DNA of 64,000 nucleotides, taken from positions 186,001 through 250,000 of the forward strand of contig NC_016041.1 in assembly GCF_000226565.1 (NCBI RefSeq), written 5' to 3'. This DNA is from Glaciecola nitratireducens FR1064. GTDB lineage: Bacteria; Pseudomonadota; Gammaproteobacteria; Enterobacterales; Alteromonadaceae. How positions within the stretch are numbered: position 1 is the stretch's first letter; every line of letters begins with the position of its first letter. Shown in pieces: positions 9,312-18,416 of this stretch. The notes under the pieces were generated by a model. It did no database searches. It was not told where the DNA came from and was given only the letters and a program-made list of their open reading frames with translations. A program made the position numbers and the translations under genes.

Positions 9312-9941
9312 TCATTTAAATGCGCTTTGTTCTGCGCCTATGGCGGCCGCTTTTTTAAATGCCGGACGAGCCTGAAGGCGCGCCAAATAGTCGTTAACTT
9401 GCGGTGTATATCTCTGGTCTAAACCCAAAGACTGCCCTAAATGTAATGCATAGCCTACGGCGATATCGGCGATAGTAAAACGGTTGTCACACAGGAATTC
9501 GCGTGATTTGATATGCGTATCTAAGCGGCGTAAACGAGCGATAAACCAAGCGGCATAGTCTTCCACAGCTTGCGGCAATCTGCGTTCTTTCTGCTCTAGT
9601 CGGCTATAGCGCAATACAATGGTCTGTGGAAATGTTAGCGTGGCATCACTGTGATAAAGCCAATTCAGGTAGTCTCCAAATTCAGCGTGTTCAGGCTTTA
9701 GTCCAAATTCATGCTTCTTATACTTCTCAACCAGATAATGGCAGATACCGGTTGATTCGGTCATGGTGGTTTCGCCATCTTGAAAAAACGGAACGGTTCC
9801 CAAGGAATTTATTCCTAAGAATTCCTTTTTGAAAAAACGCGGGGGGAAGGGCAGTGTTTCCACTTCATAGGGTAATTGCATTTCTTCTAATGCCCACAGA
9901 GGGCGGAGAGAGCGAGCGTTATGACAGTGCCAGAGTTTCAT
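9312..9941 (-). CDS. Glutathione S-transferase family protein
   Basis: A 209-aa cytosolic GST. The N-terminal thioredoxin-like domain (residues 1-80) reads MKLWHCHNARSLRPLWALEE, with the GTVPFF cis-proline motif and the TESTGICHYL glutathione-binding segment. The helical C-terminal domain has the conserved FTIADIAVGYAL motif. It would conjugate or reduce electrophiles with glutathione; the substrate is unknown. It stands alone on the minus strand between a convergent MaoC gene and a divergent TonB-domain gene. Confidence 0.92.
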   Translation of the reverse strand: MKLWHCHNARSLRPLWALEEMQLPYEVETLPFPPRFFKKEFLGINSLGTVPFFQDGETTMTESTGICHYLVEKYKKHEFGLKPEHAEFGDYLNWLYHSDATLTFPQTIVLRYSRLEQKERRLPQAVEDYAAWFIARLRRLDTHIKSREFLCDNRFTIADIAVGYALHLGQSLGLDQRYTPQVNDYLARLQARPAFKKAAAIGAEQSAFK

Positions 9942-10068
9942 ATCTATGTTCCAAATAACTGAATGTCTGAGCCTTAATTACCGCTCAACATTTAAGATAG
10001 AGATTAAAGGTAGTTTGTGAGATTATACTGAATAGTCAAGGGATATATCATCATTACAAGGATTTCGT

Positions 10069-11211
10069 ATGAAGCTTCAATCACTTACAAATGGCGTATC
10101 GTTACTTTTTTTGATCGCTTTTCAACCTTACCTAAGTGCACAAGAAAGCGCACAAGAAAGCGCACAAGAAAACAAATTACCCTGTGATATTGTTGAAGAA
10201 GAGGTACTAGAGAATACGCCTCAAGATGCCGTTGAGTTAATCACCGCTTTTAACCCCGCAAAACCTGTTGAAAGAGTTAATCCGACTTTTCCTTCTTCCG
10301 CCGCTCGCGTTAATGCAGAGGGCTGGGTACAAATGAGTTACGTCATTGATAAGAACGGAAACGTTCAGGATCCGATGATCGAAGATTCTGGTGGCCATAG
10401 TTCATTTAAACGTTCCGCCTTGAAAGCAATAAAAAAGTGGAAATTTCAGCCAGCTATGAAAGACGGAAAAGCAACGGAACAATGTCATGAGTCAGTCCAA
10501 TTTGATTTTGCATTAGCCGACAATGCTGGCGCCGATAGGCGCTTCATCAGGGATTACAAAAAACTAGAAGCGCTGATAACGGCGGAGGAATACTTTGCGG
10601 CGGAAACGCTTATCGCGGCAATGCATGATGACAAAAGACACAATCGCTATGAGAACGCTTGGTTATGGAGTATCGATGCGAGCTTTGCAAGTAAGCAAGG
10701 CGATAAGCATCGCGAAATGAAAAGCATTAGTCGCACTTTAGCGAGTAGTAAAAGTCATAGCGCGGAGAATAAAACATTTGATGATAACTATGTTGGCACA
10801 TTGCATAAGCGTCTTTTTTTATTGCAGGCGCAGTCAAGTCTTCTGGGCGCGGCTCTAAAAACTTTGGAAGATATTAAAGCATTGCCCAACGCCGACTCTG
10901 TGCTTGAATCGCTTGAGTCTACGATAGTCAAACTTTCTGAGTATTTAGCCTCGGATAAGCACATTTTTGTAAATGTCGAATTGGAGGATTCTGGTGAATA
11001 TTTTCATAAGTTAGCGCGCAATAAATTTGCCTTTGCCAATATTCAAGGGCAAGTAGACACAGTAGAAGTGCGCTGCAAAACACGTAGAGAAAAATTCACC
11101 GTTGCAGAAGATTTTGTGTGGAGTATTCCACAAACATGGGGAGAGTGTCAGGTAGTGGTGCAAGGCGAGAGCGAAACTAAATTTGACCTGGTGGAAGTGA
11201 GTGCAAGCTAA
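10069..11211 (+). CDS. Exported protein with TonB C-terminal domain
   Basis: A 380-aa protein with a signal peptide (hydrophobic residues ~8-22, ending LSAQ) rather than the long membrane anchor and proline-rich spacer of classical TonB. A TonB-C domain lies near residues 60-145 (PVERVNPTFPSSAARVNAEGWVQMSYVI, SFKRSALKAIKKWKFQPA). A long unassigned region of about 230 residues follows. Three copies of a 12-bp repeat sit right after the signal peptide and give AQES-AQES-AQEN. Free periplasmic TonB-C proteins are common in marine gammaproteobacteria, but their role is not settled. It is followed 45 bases later by an rluA-type gene. Confidence 0.85.
   Translation: MKLQSLTNGVSLLFLIAFQPYLSAQESAQESAQENKLPCDIVEEEVLENTPQDAVELITAFNPAKPVERVNPTFPSSAARVNAEGWVQMSYVIDKNGNVQDPMIEDSGGHSSFKRSALKAIKKWKFQPAMKDGKATEQCHESVQFDFALADNAGADRRFIRDYKKLEALITAEEYFAAETLIAAMHDDKRHNRYENAWLWSIDASFASKQGDKHREMKSISRTLASSKSHSAENKTFDDNYVGTLHKRLFLLQAQSSLLGAALKTLEDIKALPNADSVLESLESTIVKLSEYLASDKHIFVNVELEDSGEYFHKLARNKFAFANIQGQVDTVEVRCKTRREKFTVAEDFVWSIPQTWGECQVVVQGESETKFDLVEVSAS
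10138..10173 (+). repeat. 12-bp in-frame tandem repeat, 3 copies
   Basis: GCACAAGAAAGC is repeated three times with one change in the last copy (AAC for AGC at its end). It encodes (AQES)n directly after the signal peptide of the TonB-domain protein. Copy number could vary by slippage without breaking the frame. Confidence 0.93.
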
Positions 11212-11256
11212 AAAAAGATCTCAAAAACTCCGTCGCGCCCAAGGCTCAATGCGATT

Positions 11257-12147
11257 ATGGTGATCGCTAGGGCGCCGTCCAAGCTCAGCTTGCCCCAGCA
11301 TAATCCGGGTGTCAGCACTGTTCTGGAGTTTCTTGTTCTGAAATTTCCCGCTATAGCTATTGATGTATGGCTACAACGCATGGCTGACGGAAAGGTGCAT
11401 TGGCATGACGGTTCTTTGATAAATGCACAAACCGCTTTTGCAGCTCAGCAACGGGTTTATTATTATCGTGAGGTTGAAAGTGAGCCCGTCATTCCTTTTG
11501 TAGAAAAAATTATTTTTCAAGATGAACTAATATTGGTGGCGTATAAGCCACACTTTCTGCCAGTGACACCCGGTGGTAAATATATAGAAGAATGTTTGCA
11601 AAATCGTTTGCGTAATAAAACGGGCAATCACAATTTGCAGGCAGTGCATCGCATTGATAAAGGCACGGCTGGTTTAGTGATGTTTTCGGTTAACCCTGAT
11701 TCGCGCCAGAAATACCACCATTTATTCGAAGCACACCTAGTTAACAAAACCTATCAGGCTGTTGCGAGCACGCTTAACAGCACGCCAACGCTAAATCATG
11801 AATGGGATATCAAAAATCGCCTGGAAAAATCTACACCTAGATTTTTGATGCAGATTGTTGAGGGAGAGGCTAACAGCCATTCTCGTATTCGCTGCCTGCG
11901 GACAACGGCAGAAAGAGCCTTATTTGAGCTGAACCCCATAACAGGCAAAACCCACCAACTACGTTTGCACATGCAAAGTCTTGGCTGGCCATTGTTAAAC
12001 GATAATTATTATCCTGACTTACAGCCAAGCAAGCCAGATGATTTTAGTAAGCCACTACAATTATTAGCTCAAAAACTAGCGTTTACTGACCCCGTAACGA
12101 AGCAAGATAGGCGTTTTTCGAGCGATGTTGAACTAACTTTAGATTAG
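11257..12147 (+). CDS. RluA-family RNA pseudouridine synthase
   Basis: A 296-aa pseudouridine synthase. The catalytic motif reads HRIDKGTAG, with the Asp that attacks uridine. Further family elements are KPHFLPVTPGG (motif I region), LFELNPITGKTHQLRLHM and GWPLLNDNYY. The N-terminus (PSKLSLPQHNPGVSTVLEFL) matches a well-spread RluA subgroup with an extra N-terminal segment. It isomerises uridine in rRNA or tRNA; the target base is not known. The frame is open back to the stop of the TonB gene, and the ATG at 11257 is the first start, with a weak AAGG site. Confidence 0.92.
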   Translation: MVIARAPSKLSLPQHNPGVSTVLEFLVLKFPAIAIDVWLQRMADGKVHWHDGSLINAQTAFAAQQRVYYYREVESEPVIPFVEKIIFQDELILVAYKPHFLPVTPGGKYIEECLQNRLRNKTGNHNLQAVHRIDKGTAGLVMFSVNPDSRQKYHHLFEAHLVNKTYQAVASTLNSTPTLNHEWDIKNRLEKSTPRFLMQIVEGEANSHSRIRCLRTTAERALFELNPITGKTHQLRLHMQSLGWPLLNDNYYPDLQPSKPDDFSKPLQLLAQKLAFTDPVTKQDRRFSSDVELTLD

Positions 12148-12195
12148 TTCAATTGAGTCGACATTCGTTAATCAGAATACTCTTTTCTCATCTCA

Positions 12196-12819
12196 TCACA
12201 TGTCTTTCGGGTAAACTACATTCTCAGGATACTTAGCGGTGATCGTAGAATAAAAACGATAGACCTTTTGCATATCTTCATCAAAATTACCTTCACTTAA
12301 AAAAACCGGGCCAAACACAACTCGCTTGCGCGCAAAATCAAAGCCAACGAGCACAACGTGTGCATTCGCTTGATGTGCAATTGCTAAAAAACCGGTTTTC
12401 CACGGAAACTTAGGTGAGCGAGTGCCCTCTGGTGCAACGGCTAAAATCATCTTAGCCTGAGAATTGAATTCCTTCACAACTTCGCCTACAACACCGCGCG
12501 CTGACTTTCGATCAACGGGTATTCCACCAATCAATTCAAGCAGTTGTTTAACGACGGGTACAAAAATACTGTGTTTTCCTAAAAACCGGATTTTGATGCG
12601 CAAAGCGAACAGCAATGCAACACCTAAAAAGAAATCCCAATTCGAGGTGTGCGGCGCAACGGCTAAAACAAGTTTGGGGTGCTGAGGTAATTCGCCCTCA
12701 AACTGCCAGCCGGTAATACTGAGTAATGTGTCACCCAACCATCCTGTGAATTTATTGCCACCTGAAGGTGGGCTGTTCGGGCTTTCCGTTGCTGAGTTAT
12801 TAGCCACGACTACCGCCAA
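12196..12819 (-). CDS. 1-acylglycerol-3-phosphate acyltransferase (PlsC-like)
   Basis: A ~207-aa PlsC-family acyltransferase. It has the HxxxxD catalytic motif (PHTSNWDFFLG), the FLGKHSIF region, GGIPVDR, and EGTRSP in motif III. These proteins transfer acyl chains to lysophospholipids at the inner membrane face. This short, soluble-looking version belongs to the group often labelled glycerol acyltransferase. The start is uncertain: the frame can begin at a TTG (12819) without a good SD, and the conserved part starts around residue 20. It is divergent from the methyltransferase gene. Confidence 0.88.
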   Translation of the reverse strand: MAVVVANNSATESPNSPPSGGNKFTGWLGDTLLSITGWQFEGELPQHPKLVLAVAPHTSNWDFFLGVALLFALRIKIRFLGKHSIFVPVVKQLLELIGGIPVDRKSARGVVGEVVKEFNSQAKMILAVAPEGTRSPKFPWKTGFLAIAHQANAHVVLVGFDFARKRVVFGPVFLSEGNFDEDMQKVYRFYSTITAKYPENVVYPKDM

Positions 12820-13039
12820 TATGAATGTCGTCGTGTTTACCGCCTTTTTTGAACGATTTAACGAGTATTTTTCTCAACTGCATCAATCTGAGTTCTCTCT
12901 TATTTCCGTTGCACCATCATAGTGAGTTAACTTTGTATAAACAACTTTTTAAAATACTTGCTTGTGCACAATATCAGTGGGTAACATGCTGTGTTACGAA
13001 TCTTTATATGTTTCAAAACTGCGGAGAAACCCACCTACA

Positions 13040-14275
13040 ATGAGCACTATGACCACAGCGGCCAATCGATTATTGCTAGGTGACTGCTTAGAAAAAATGA
13101 ACGAAATTGCTGATTCCTCAGTCGATTTGATTTATTTGGATCCTCCGTTTTTTACTGAGCGAAAACACAAACTTAAAAATCGTCAACGCACCAAAGAATT
13201 TAGCTTTGACGATATTTGGAAGCAGGAATCGAGCTATGCAGAATTCCTGCACCAACGTATTCTTAAAATGCGTGATTTATTAAAGGATACCGGCAGCATT
13301 TTTGTGCACTGCGATAAAATGGCTAATCATATTGTGCGAGGCGTACTTGATGATGTATTTGGCTCAGAGTTTTTTCAGTCTGAAATTATATGGCAGTACA
13401 AACGTTGGTCTAACGCCAAAAAGGGGCTTCTGCCAAGCCATCAAAACATTTACTTCTTTAGTAAAACGAGTGATTTTAGCTTCAATAAGATTTTTATGCC
13501 TTACTCCGAGGCAACCAACCTTGATCAAATCCTACAGCGGCGCACCCGAGACAAGCACAATAAGTCTATTTATGCCCGCGACGAAGAGGGCAATATTCAG
13601 CAGGCAGACGCCAAGCAAGGAGTGCCCTTAAGTGACGTTTGGGATATTCCTTATCTGAACCCAAAAGCGAAGGAAAGAGTAGGTTACCCAACACAAAAGC
13701 CATTGCTTCTTTTGGAGCGCATCATTGAATTGGTTACCAATGAGAATGATCTTGTACTAGACCCTTTCTGCGGCAGCGGCACAACGTGTGTCGCTGCAAG
13801 CTTAACAAACAGGAAATACATTGGTATTGACCAGTCAGAGGACGCTATTCAACTGTCGCAATCGAGGCTAGATAAACCCATTAAAACCGAATCTCACTTG
13901 TTGAAAAAAGGCAGAAAATCCTTTGAAAATGCAAATCTAGGGGCATTGCAGTGCTTAGCTGGAATTGATTATAACCCAGTGCATCGAAATCAAGGTATCG
14001 ATGCCATATTGGTTGAGCATCATCAAGGTGCGCCAGTGTTGGTTAAGATACAGAAGGACACGGAGACCCTTACGCAAGCAGTCGAATTGTTAAGTAATGC
14101 GATGATTGTGAAAGCCTCCAAAATGGGCTTTTTAATTAAAACGCGAGTTGCATTAGGGGAGGTCGAAGCTGCTACCGAGCTGAGTTTTGAGAGTAAAAGT
14201 GAAGACTTCACTATTCACGTGCTGGAAACCATCGAGCTTAAATTGAAACGCAATATTAGCGGGTCAGGATTGTAA
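13040..14275 (+). CDS. Beta-class DNA N6-adenine/N4-cytosine methyltransferase, solitary
   Basis: A ~411-aa DNA amino-methyltransferase. Motif IV comes first (LDPPFF, residues ~33-38) and the SAM-binding motif I later (LDPFCGSGTT, ~239-248), the beta-class order, with a target region between. GYPTQKPLLLLERII precedes motif I, as in known members. About 130 residues follow that are not part of the usual catalytic fold. They include GIDAILVEHHQ and LVKIQKDTE, which resemble a PD-(D/E)xK-like core. No restriction enzyme or specificity subunit lies nearby, so it is an orphan or relies on its own tail. I prefer the ATG at 13040 (another at 13049) over a TTG at 12962, since the upstream residues look non-coding. 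Confidence 0.9.
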   Translation: MSTMTTAANRLLLGDCLEKMNEIADSSVDLIYLDPPFFTERKHKLKNRQRTKEFSFDDIWKQESSYAEFLHQRILKMRDLLKDTGSIFVHCDKMANHIVRGVLDDVFGSEFFQSEIIWQYKRWSNAKKGLLPSHQNIYFFSKTSDFSFNKIFMPYSEATNLDQILQRRTRDKHNKSIYARDEEGNIQQADAKQGVPLSDVWDIPYLNPKAKERVGYPTQKPLLLLERIIELVTNENDLVLDPFCGSGTTCVAASLTNRKYIGIDQSEDAIQLSQSRLDKPIKTESHLLKKGRKSFENANLGALQCLAGIDYNPVHRNQGIDAILVEHHQGAPVLVKIQKDTETLTQAVELLSNAMIVKASKMGFLIKTRVALGEVEAATELSFESKSEDFTIHVLETIELKLKRNISGSGL

Positions 14276-14635
14276 GGTGATGGGTTTATGCGAGGGGCTT
14301 ACCGAATGTTCACATTTGGAAGTAAGCAGACGGTCGAAAAAACCAAATATATGAGGTATTCGAGTTCAAGACTGAAAAGCTATTTTTAATATCTATCCAG
14401 TTCTTACTAATGATGAAGTGAAATAGAGCAAATCAAAGGGTCAGAGCACTTGAAAGATAGCTACTTTTACTAGCAACGCTATTCAGTATGCAAACCTGAA
14501 ACGCGGCCGCACAATATATGTGCAGCAAAGCTGAGAATATTGCCCCTGTTGCATAGTTCAGGCTTATAGTTTATTTTACGATTACTAGGAATGTAATAAT
14601 AAAATGTCAAAAAACTGAGACAGAAAGGGAACAAT
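14276..14635. other. Intergenic region, no gene seen
   Basis: A 360-base gap between the methyltransferase and the secreted nuclease, both on the plus strand. It has stops in all frames and no convincing hairpin terminator or promoter pair. The nuclease promoter must lie here. Confidence 0.6.
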
Positions 14636-17224
14636 ATGCTTTTAAAACACCTCTTGCCAGCAGCGTCGTTGAGTATGATCGCTCTAGGATTTGTTCATGC
14701 TGATGAAACGACCATTGCGTACGATATGGTCAGCAGTAGCAGCCTAAATTTAATTGAGTACCAAAATCCATATACAAATGCTTTTTCAAGCGCAGCTGAT
14801 GGATTTCAAAAATATCAACGTGGTGTTTCAAGCTCTATCCCTTTTTCTGTATTAGATGACACTACAACTTTTTCGAGTGACAGTATAGGCATTGTGGCCA
14901 GTACTAATACAGAAGAATTTTTTGGGATCGTTGATACGGTAAACGCAGACACGACTGACGAGGTAGTTGCATCTTGGGTCTTCGATATTAGCGGCGAAAC
15001 TGAGTTAGGTCTGCAAATTGATATGGGCGCCATGGGCGACTTTGAAAGCAGTGATGTATTTAAGGTAACAGCTTCAATAGATGGTGACTCTGAAGTTGAA
15101 TTGTTGCGTGCGGTCGCAGATGAGTCGGCTGACCTTTCATATACGCTAGAGTCCGGAAAAGTTGTTAGTCTTAATGACCCACTTGTTGTAAATGGCACTG
15201 TGCTGTCTAATGTTTTTAAGCCATTGCGTGCGCCAATATTAGGGACTGGTAGTGAATTAACCATTCGACTAACTGCAAAAGCAAATGGTGGGACCGAAGC
15301 ATTCGCAGTACAAAATTTAAAAGTGCTAAAGGGATTCGTCAATGAATCACCATTAGGTCCTGAAACAGTTGCTATCTCATTCATCCAAGGTACTGGCAAT
15401 GCAACTCAAGTAAACGGGCTGGATGTGCGCATTGAGGGCATAGTAGTAGGTGATTTTCAACGCAACGATAGTATCGATAACGGTGACTTGCGCGGCTTTT
15501 TCGTGCAGTCTGAGGTAGGCGATGGTAACCCTCTAACCTCCGAGGCTTTATTTGTTTTTGATAATTCAAACCCCGACGTTGACGTAACTATTGGCGACCG
15601 GGTGAGCGTCACAGGTTCTGTATCAGAGTTTGGTGGAATGACACAAGTGAGCGCATCAACAGTCACTGTTTTAGCGAATGACCAAGCTTTACCTGTCGCA
15701 CAAGTGCTGAATTTGCCAATTATTGATGATCTGCAATTAGAGGCCTTAGAAGGGATGCGGATAGTAATACCGCAAGAACTAGTGATTGGTGACTACTTTA
15801 ATTTTGACCGCTTTGGTGAAATTGGCCTTACTTTACCATTAGGCGATGATAAACGTTTAAACACGCCAACTGCGGTAGTCGACCCAGACTCAAATGAGTA
15901 TTTTGATTTACTAGCGGCTAACGCCGCAAGACGAATTTTGCTAGATGACGGACGCACAACGCAAAATCCTGACCCAGCAATACATCCGAATGGCCAAGAA
16001 TTTACACTTGATAATCGTTTTCGTGGTGGTGACACAGTAACAAATGTACAAGGTATTATGCATCAGTCGTTTGGTGCATACCGCATTCAGCCAACGCAAG
16101 GGGCTGATTATGTTGCGACAAATCCTCGCACCAGTGCACCAGAAACTGCAGGTCGATTAAAAGTCGTCTCCTTTAACGTATTAAATTACTTTACCACCCT
16201 CGACCAATTTGGAAACAGCTGTGGTCCAGCTCTGCTATCGTGCCGTGGTGCAGATACTGCCGAAGAGTTTGAGCGTCAGCGATCGAAGATCATTCAAGCA
16301 CTGAAAGAGATAAATGCAGATGTTGTTGGCCTAATAGAGATTGAAAATAACCCGGAAGCCGCCGTGAAAGATCTAGCTGATGGCATCAATGCAGCCATCG
16401 GCGAAGAGGTATATGGCTATGTCGATACGGGGACTATCGGAACCGACGCAATTAAGGTAGCCATACTTTATAAGAAAAGTGCCCTATCGCTAGCTGGCGA
16501 TTTTGCAATCCTTGATTCTGTTGTTGATCCTCGATTTATCGATACCAAAAACCGACCCGCACTAGCACAAACATTCGAAGAAAATCAAGCAGGTGGGCGA
16601 GTCACTGTTGTCGTTAATCACTTTAAATCGAAAGGGTCTGACTGCGAAGAGTTTGGTGATTTTGATGTTCAAGACGGCCAAGGTAACTGTAACTTGGTGA
16701 GAACGGACGCAGCAAAGGCGCTTGCTGATTGGTTAGCGACTGACCCAACCGGCAGTGACGACCCTGATTATTTAATTATTGGTGATTTAAATAGTTACGA
16801 TAAAGAAGATCCAATTGTCGCTTTACAAGCATCAGGCTTTGTTGACATGGTTAAACAATTTGGCGGTGAAAAAGCTTATTCATACGTATTTGATAGTCAG
16901 GTTGGTTATCTTGATTATGCGCTGGCAACCTCTGTTTTAGCGCAACAAGTAACTGCAGTCAGCATTTGGTCTATCAACGCTGATGAGCCTGATATTTTAG
17001 ATTACGACACAAGCTTTAAGGCTACTGCACAAGATGCATTATTTGCACCTGATGCATATCGTAGTTCTGATCATGACCCGGTTATTGTCGGACTTGACCT
17101 TTATATTGTCCCACGCGATAAAAATCAATGTAAAAAAGACGGATGGAAAGATTTACGTCGTAACGATGGTTCCATGTTTCGCAATCAAGGTCGCTGCGTT
17201 AGTTACGTAAATACAGGTAAATAG
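14636..17224 (+). CDS. ExeM/NucH-family secreted endonuclease
   Basis: An 862-aa extracellular nuclease. It starts with a signal peptide (MLLKHLLPAASLS...VHADE). An OB-fold domain like that of YhcR lies at about residues 245-350 (VNGLDVRIEGIVVGDFQ). The endonuclease/exonuclease/phosphatase domain runs from ~505 to 830. Its catalytic elements are VVSFNVLNYF, the Glu of GLIEIENN, VNHFKSKGSDC, GDLNSYDKED and SSDHDPV. It should degrade extracellular DNA in a metal-dependent way. The tail holds two cysteines in a CKKDGW...NQGRCVSYV pattern instead of the Gly-Gly sorting tail often found in ExeM proteins, so it is likely released rather than anchored. A terminator follows. Confidence 0.94.
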   Translation: MLLKHLLPAASLSMIALGFVHADETTIAYDMVSSSSLNLIEYQNPYTNAFSSAADGFQKYQRGVSSSIPFSVLDDTTTFSSDSIGIVASTNTEEFFGIVDTVNADTTDEVVASWVFDISGETELGLQIDMGAMGDFESSDVFKVTASIDGDSEVELLRAVADESADLSYTLESGKVVSLNDPLVVNGTVLSNVFKPLRAPILGTGSELTIRLTAKANGGTEAFAVQNLKVLKGFVNESPLGPETVAISFIQGTGNATQVNGLDVRIEGIVVGDFQRNDSIDNGDLRGFFVQSEVGDGNPLTSEALFVFDNSNPDVDVTIGDRVSVTGSVSEFGGMTQVSASTVTVLANDQALPVAQVLNLPIIDDLQLEALEGMRIVIPQELVIGDYFNFDRFGEIGLTLPLGDDKRLNTPTAVVDPDSNEYFDLLAANAARRILLDDGRTTQNPDPAIHPNGQEFTLDNRFRGGDTVTNVQGIMHQSFGAYRIQPTQGADYVATNPRTSAPETAGRLKVVSFNVLNYFTTLDQFGNSCGPALLSCRGADTAEEFERQRSKIIQALKEINADVVGLIEIENNPEAAVKDLADGINAAIGEEVYGYVDTGTIGTDAIKVAILYKKSALSLAGDFAILDSVVDPRFIDTKNRPALAQTFEENQAGGRVTVVVNHFKSKGSDCEEFGDFDVQDGQGNCNLVRTDAAKALADWLATDPTGSDDPDYLIIGDLNSYDKEDPIVALQASGFVDMVKQFGGEKAYSYVFDSQVGYLDYALATSVLAQQVTAVSIWSINADEPDILDYDTSFKATAQDALFAPDAYRSSDHDPVIVGLDLYIVPRDKNQCKKDGWKDLRRNDGSMFRNQGRCVSYVNTGK

Positions 17225-17247
17225 CCTAGGAACCATATGGTCAAATT

Positions 17248-17280
17248 AAAGCCAGTCAGGTAAACGTGACTGGCTTTTTT
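17248..17280 (+). terminator. Rho-independent terminator of the nuclease gene
   Basis: An 11-bp perfect stem (17248-17258 with 17267-17277), an eight-base loop and a run of T to 17280. It lies 24 bases past the nuclease stop. Confidence 0.93.
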
Positions 17281-17446
17281 GTTTGTTTACTAGGACTATT
17301 TATTTTCCTCGCTGTATACACATCCTTGAGGCTCCTATTGCCGTCAAAGCGACTATAGAATTTATAAATACACCTTGCCCCTTTCTATAATCAAAAAACA
17401 GCGTTAATGTGTAACAATACAAATTACCTCAAGGGAATCGATTCTT

Positions 17447-17827
17447 ATGAAAACGACAATAGCTATTTTAACTATCTTACTTTTATCTGCTTGTGTGACC
17501 TTACCAAGCCCTACGCAAGAAAAAGAAGCTGACTACGGCCCATTTCCTGAAAATTACCAAGACATAGCGAGAGACTACCTGATGTCAGAGTTGAGAGACC
17601 CGTCCTCGATTGAAATTAACAATATGTCTCAACCTATAAAGCAGTGGATTGGTGACAAGTTAACTGGCATTAAGTATGGTTATTTGGTTTGCGTAGAAGT
17701 GAACTCAAAGAATTTGCTAAGCAATCTTACCGGTTTAAGAAACGACGCCCTGCTCATTAGAGACGACGTCGTCATAGACTATGTTAAAGACGGTGCGCTG
17801 ATAAGCGGCATGAAGTTGTGTGACTAG
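17447..17827 (+). CDS. Small hypothetical lipoprotein
   Basis: A 126-aa protein with a type II signal peptide: KTTIAILTILLLSAC, where the lipobox cysteine would be the first mature residue. The rest is soluble. A segment DIARDYLMSELRDPSSIEI resembles short envelope lipoproteins seen in many proteobacteria, but I cannot name a family. A pair of cysteines (YLVCVEV and MKLCD) could form a disulfide. It is convergent with the slp gene, which ends 22 bases after it. Confidence 0.8.
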   Translation: MKTTIAILTILLLSACVTLPSPTQEKEADYGPFPENYQDIARDYLMSELRDPSSIEINNMSQPIKQWIGDKLTGIKYGYLVCVEVNSKNLLSNLTGLRNDALLIRDDVVIDYVKDGALISGMKLCD

Positions 17828-17849
17828 TGCAAAGCAACGCTACAGTTTG

Positions 17850-18416
17850 TTATTGGCTAAGGCGCTGAGCCTCTCGCTCTTGACGTTCCCTGTTCACTTC
17901 TTTTTCGTTTTTTACCCGCCATCCCCATTTTCCGCGGTCCATAGAAGTAGGGCTGTTATCTTCCGAACTTAGATGATTGGCGCTTGAAAAGCCCTCCCAA
18001 ACGTAAAAATTGCTAGTTTGTATGGTGGCTAGAGGAGACACATCAAGACTTGTCTCAGGCTTTTGTAATTGCTCAACGTTGCCGACAAGCGTCAGTATCG
18101 CGCCCTGTTGCAAATTTTCTAGATTCAAAGAATTATTAAACTTAGCGGTAAAAGTTCCTCCGCTTTGCTGTTTATAAATTGGCTGACCTGATTGTAAGAG
18201 TGGATATTGAGATACCGTTACAGTGGTGCTGTCATCTTGTTTACTTAAATCAAGAATAACACCGCCCCATCTAACGCCTTTGCCAACAGACTCATCGGTC
18301 ACATCTGAAAAACTGACTAATGGCTGGCTGCTTGCCACCTGAATTTCATTAGGTGAAAACGCGCATCCCGTTAAAAGAATCGGAAGTAGTAAAGCAAATA
18401 CAAATTTATTAAACAT
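17850..18416 (-). CDS. slp: Slp-family outer membrane lipoprotein
   Basis: A 188-aa lipoprotein with lipobox LLTGC after an 18-residue hydrophobic leader. The body follows the Slp (starvation-inducible lipoprotein) pattern: VRWGGVILDL near residue 50, YPLLQSGQP, and GAILTLVGNV. Slp proteins sit in the outer membrane and are induced in stationary phase; their molecular job is not clear. The ATG at 18416 is chosen because AAGGGA precedes it; a start at 18443 would add nine residues in front of the signal peptide. Confidence 0.87.
   Translation of the reverse strand: MFNKFVFALLLPILLTGCAFSPNEIQVASSQPLVSFSDVTDESVGKGVRWGGVILDLSKQDDSTTVTVSQYPLLQSGQPIYKQQSGGTFTAKFNNSLNLENLQQGAILTLVGNVEQLQKPETSLDVSPLATIQTSNFYVWEGFSSANHLSSEDNSPTSMDRGKWGWRVKNEKEVNRERQEREAQRLSQ

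Noticed and set aside
12981-12997. Operator for the methyltransferase gene (GTAACA-N5-TGTTAC)
   Set aside because: A six-base inverted repeat is short and no controller protein gene is nearby; kept as a note only.
14276-14635. Non-coding RNA gene in the gap before the nuclease
   Set aside because: No promoter-hairpin-terminator layout could be recognised.
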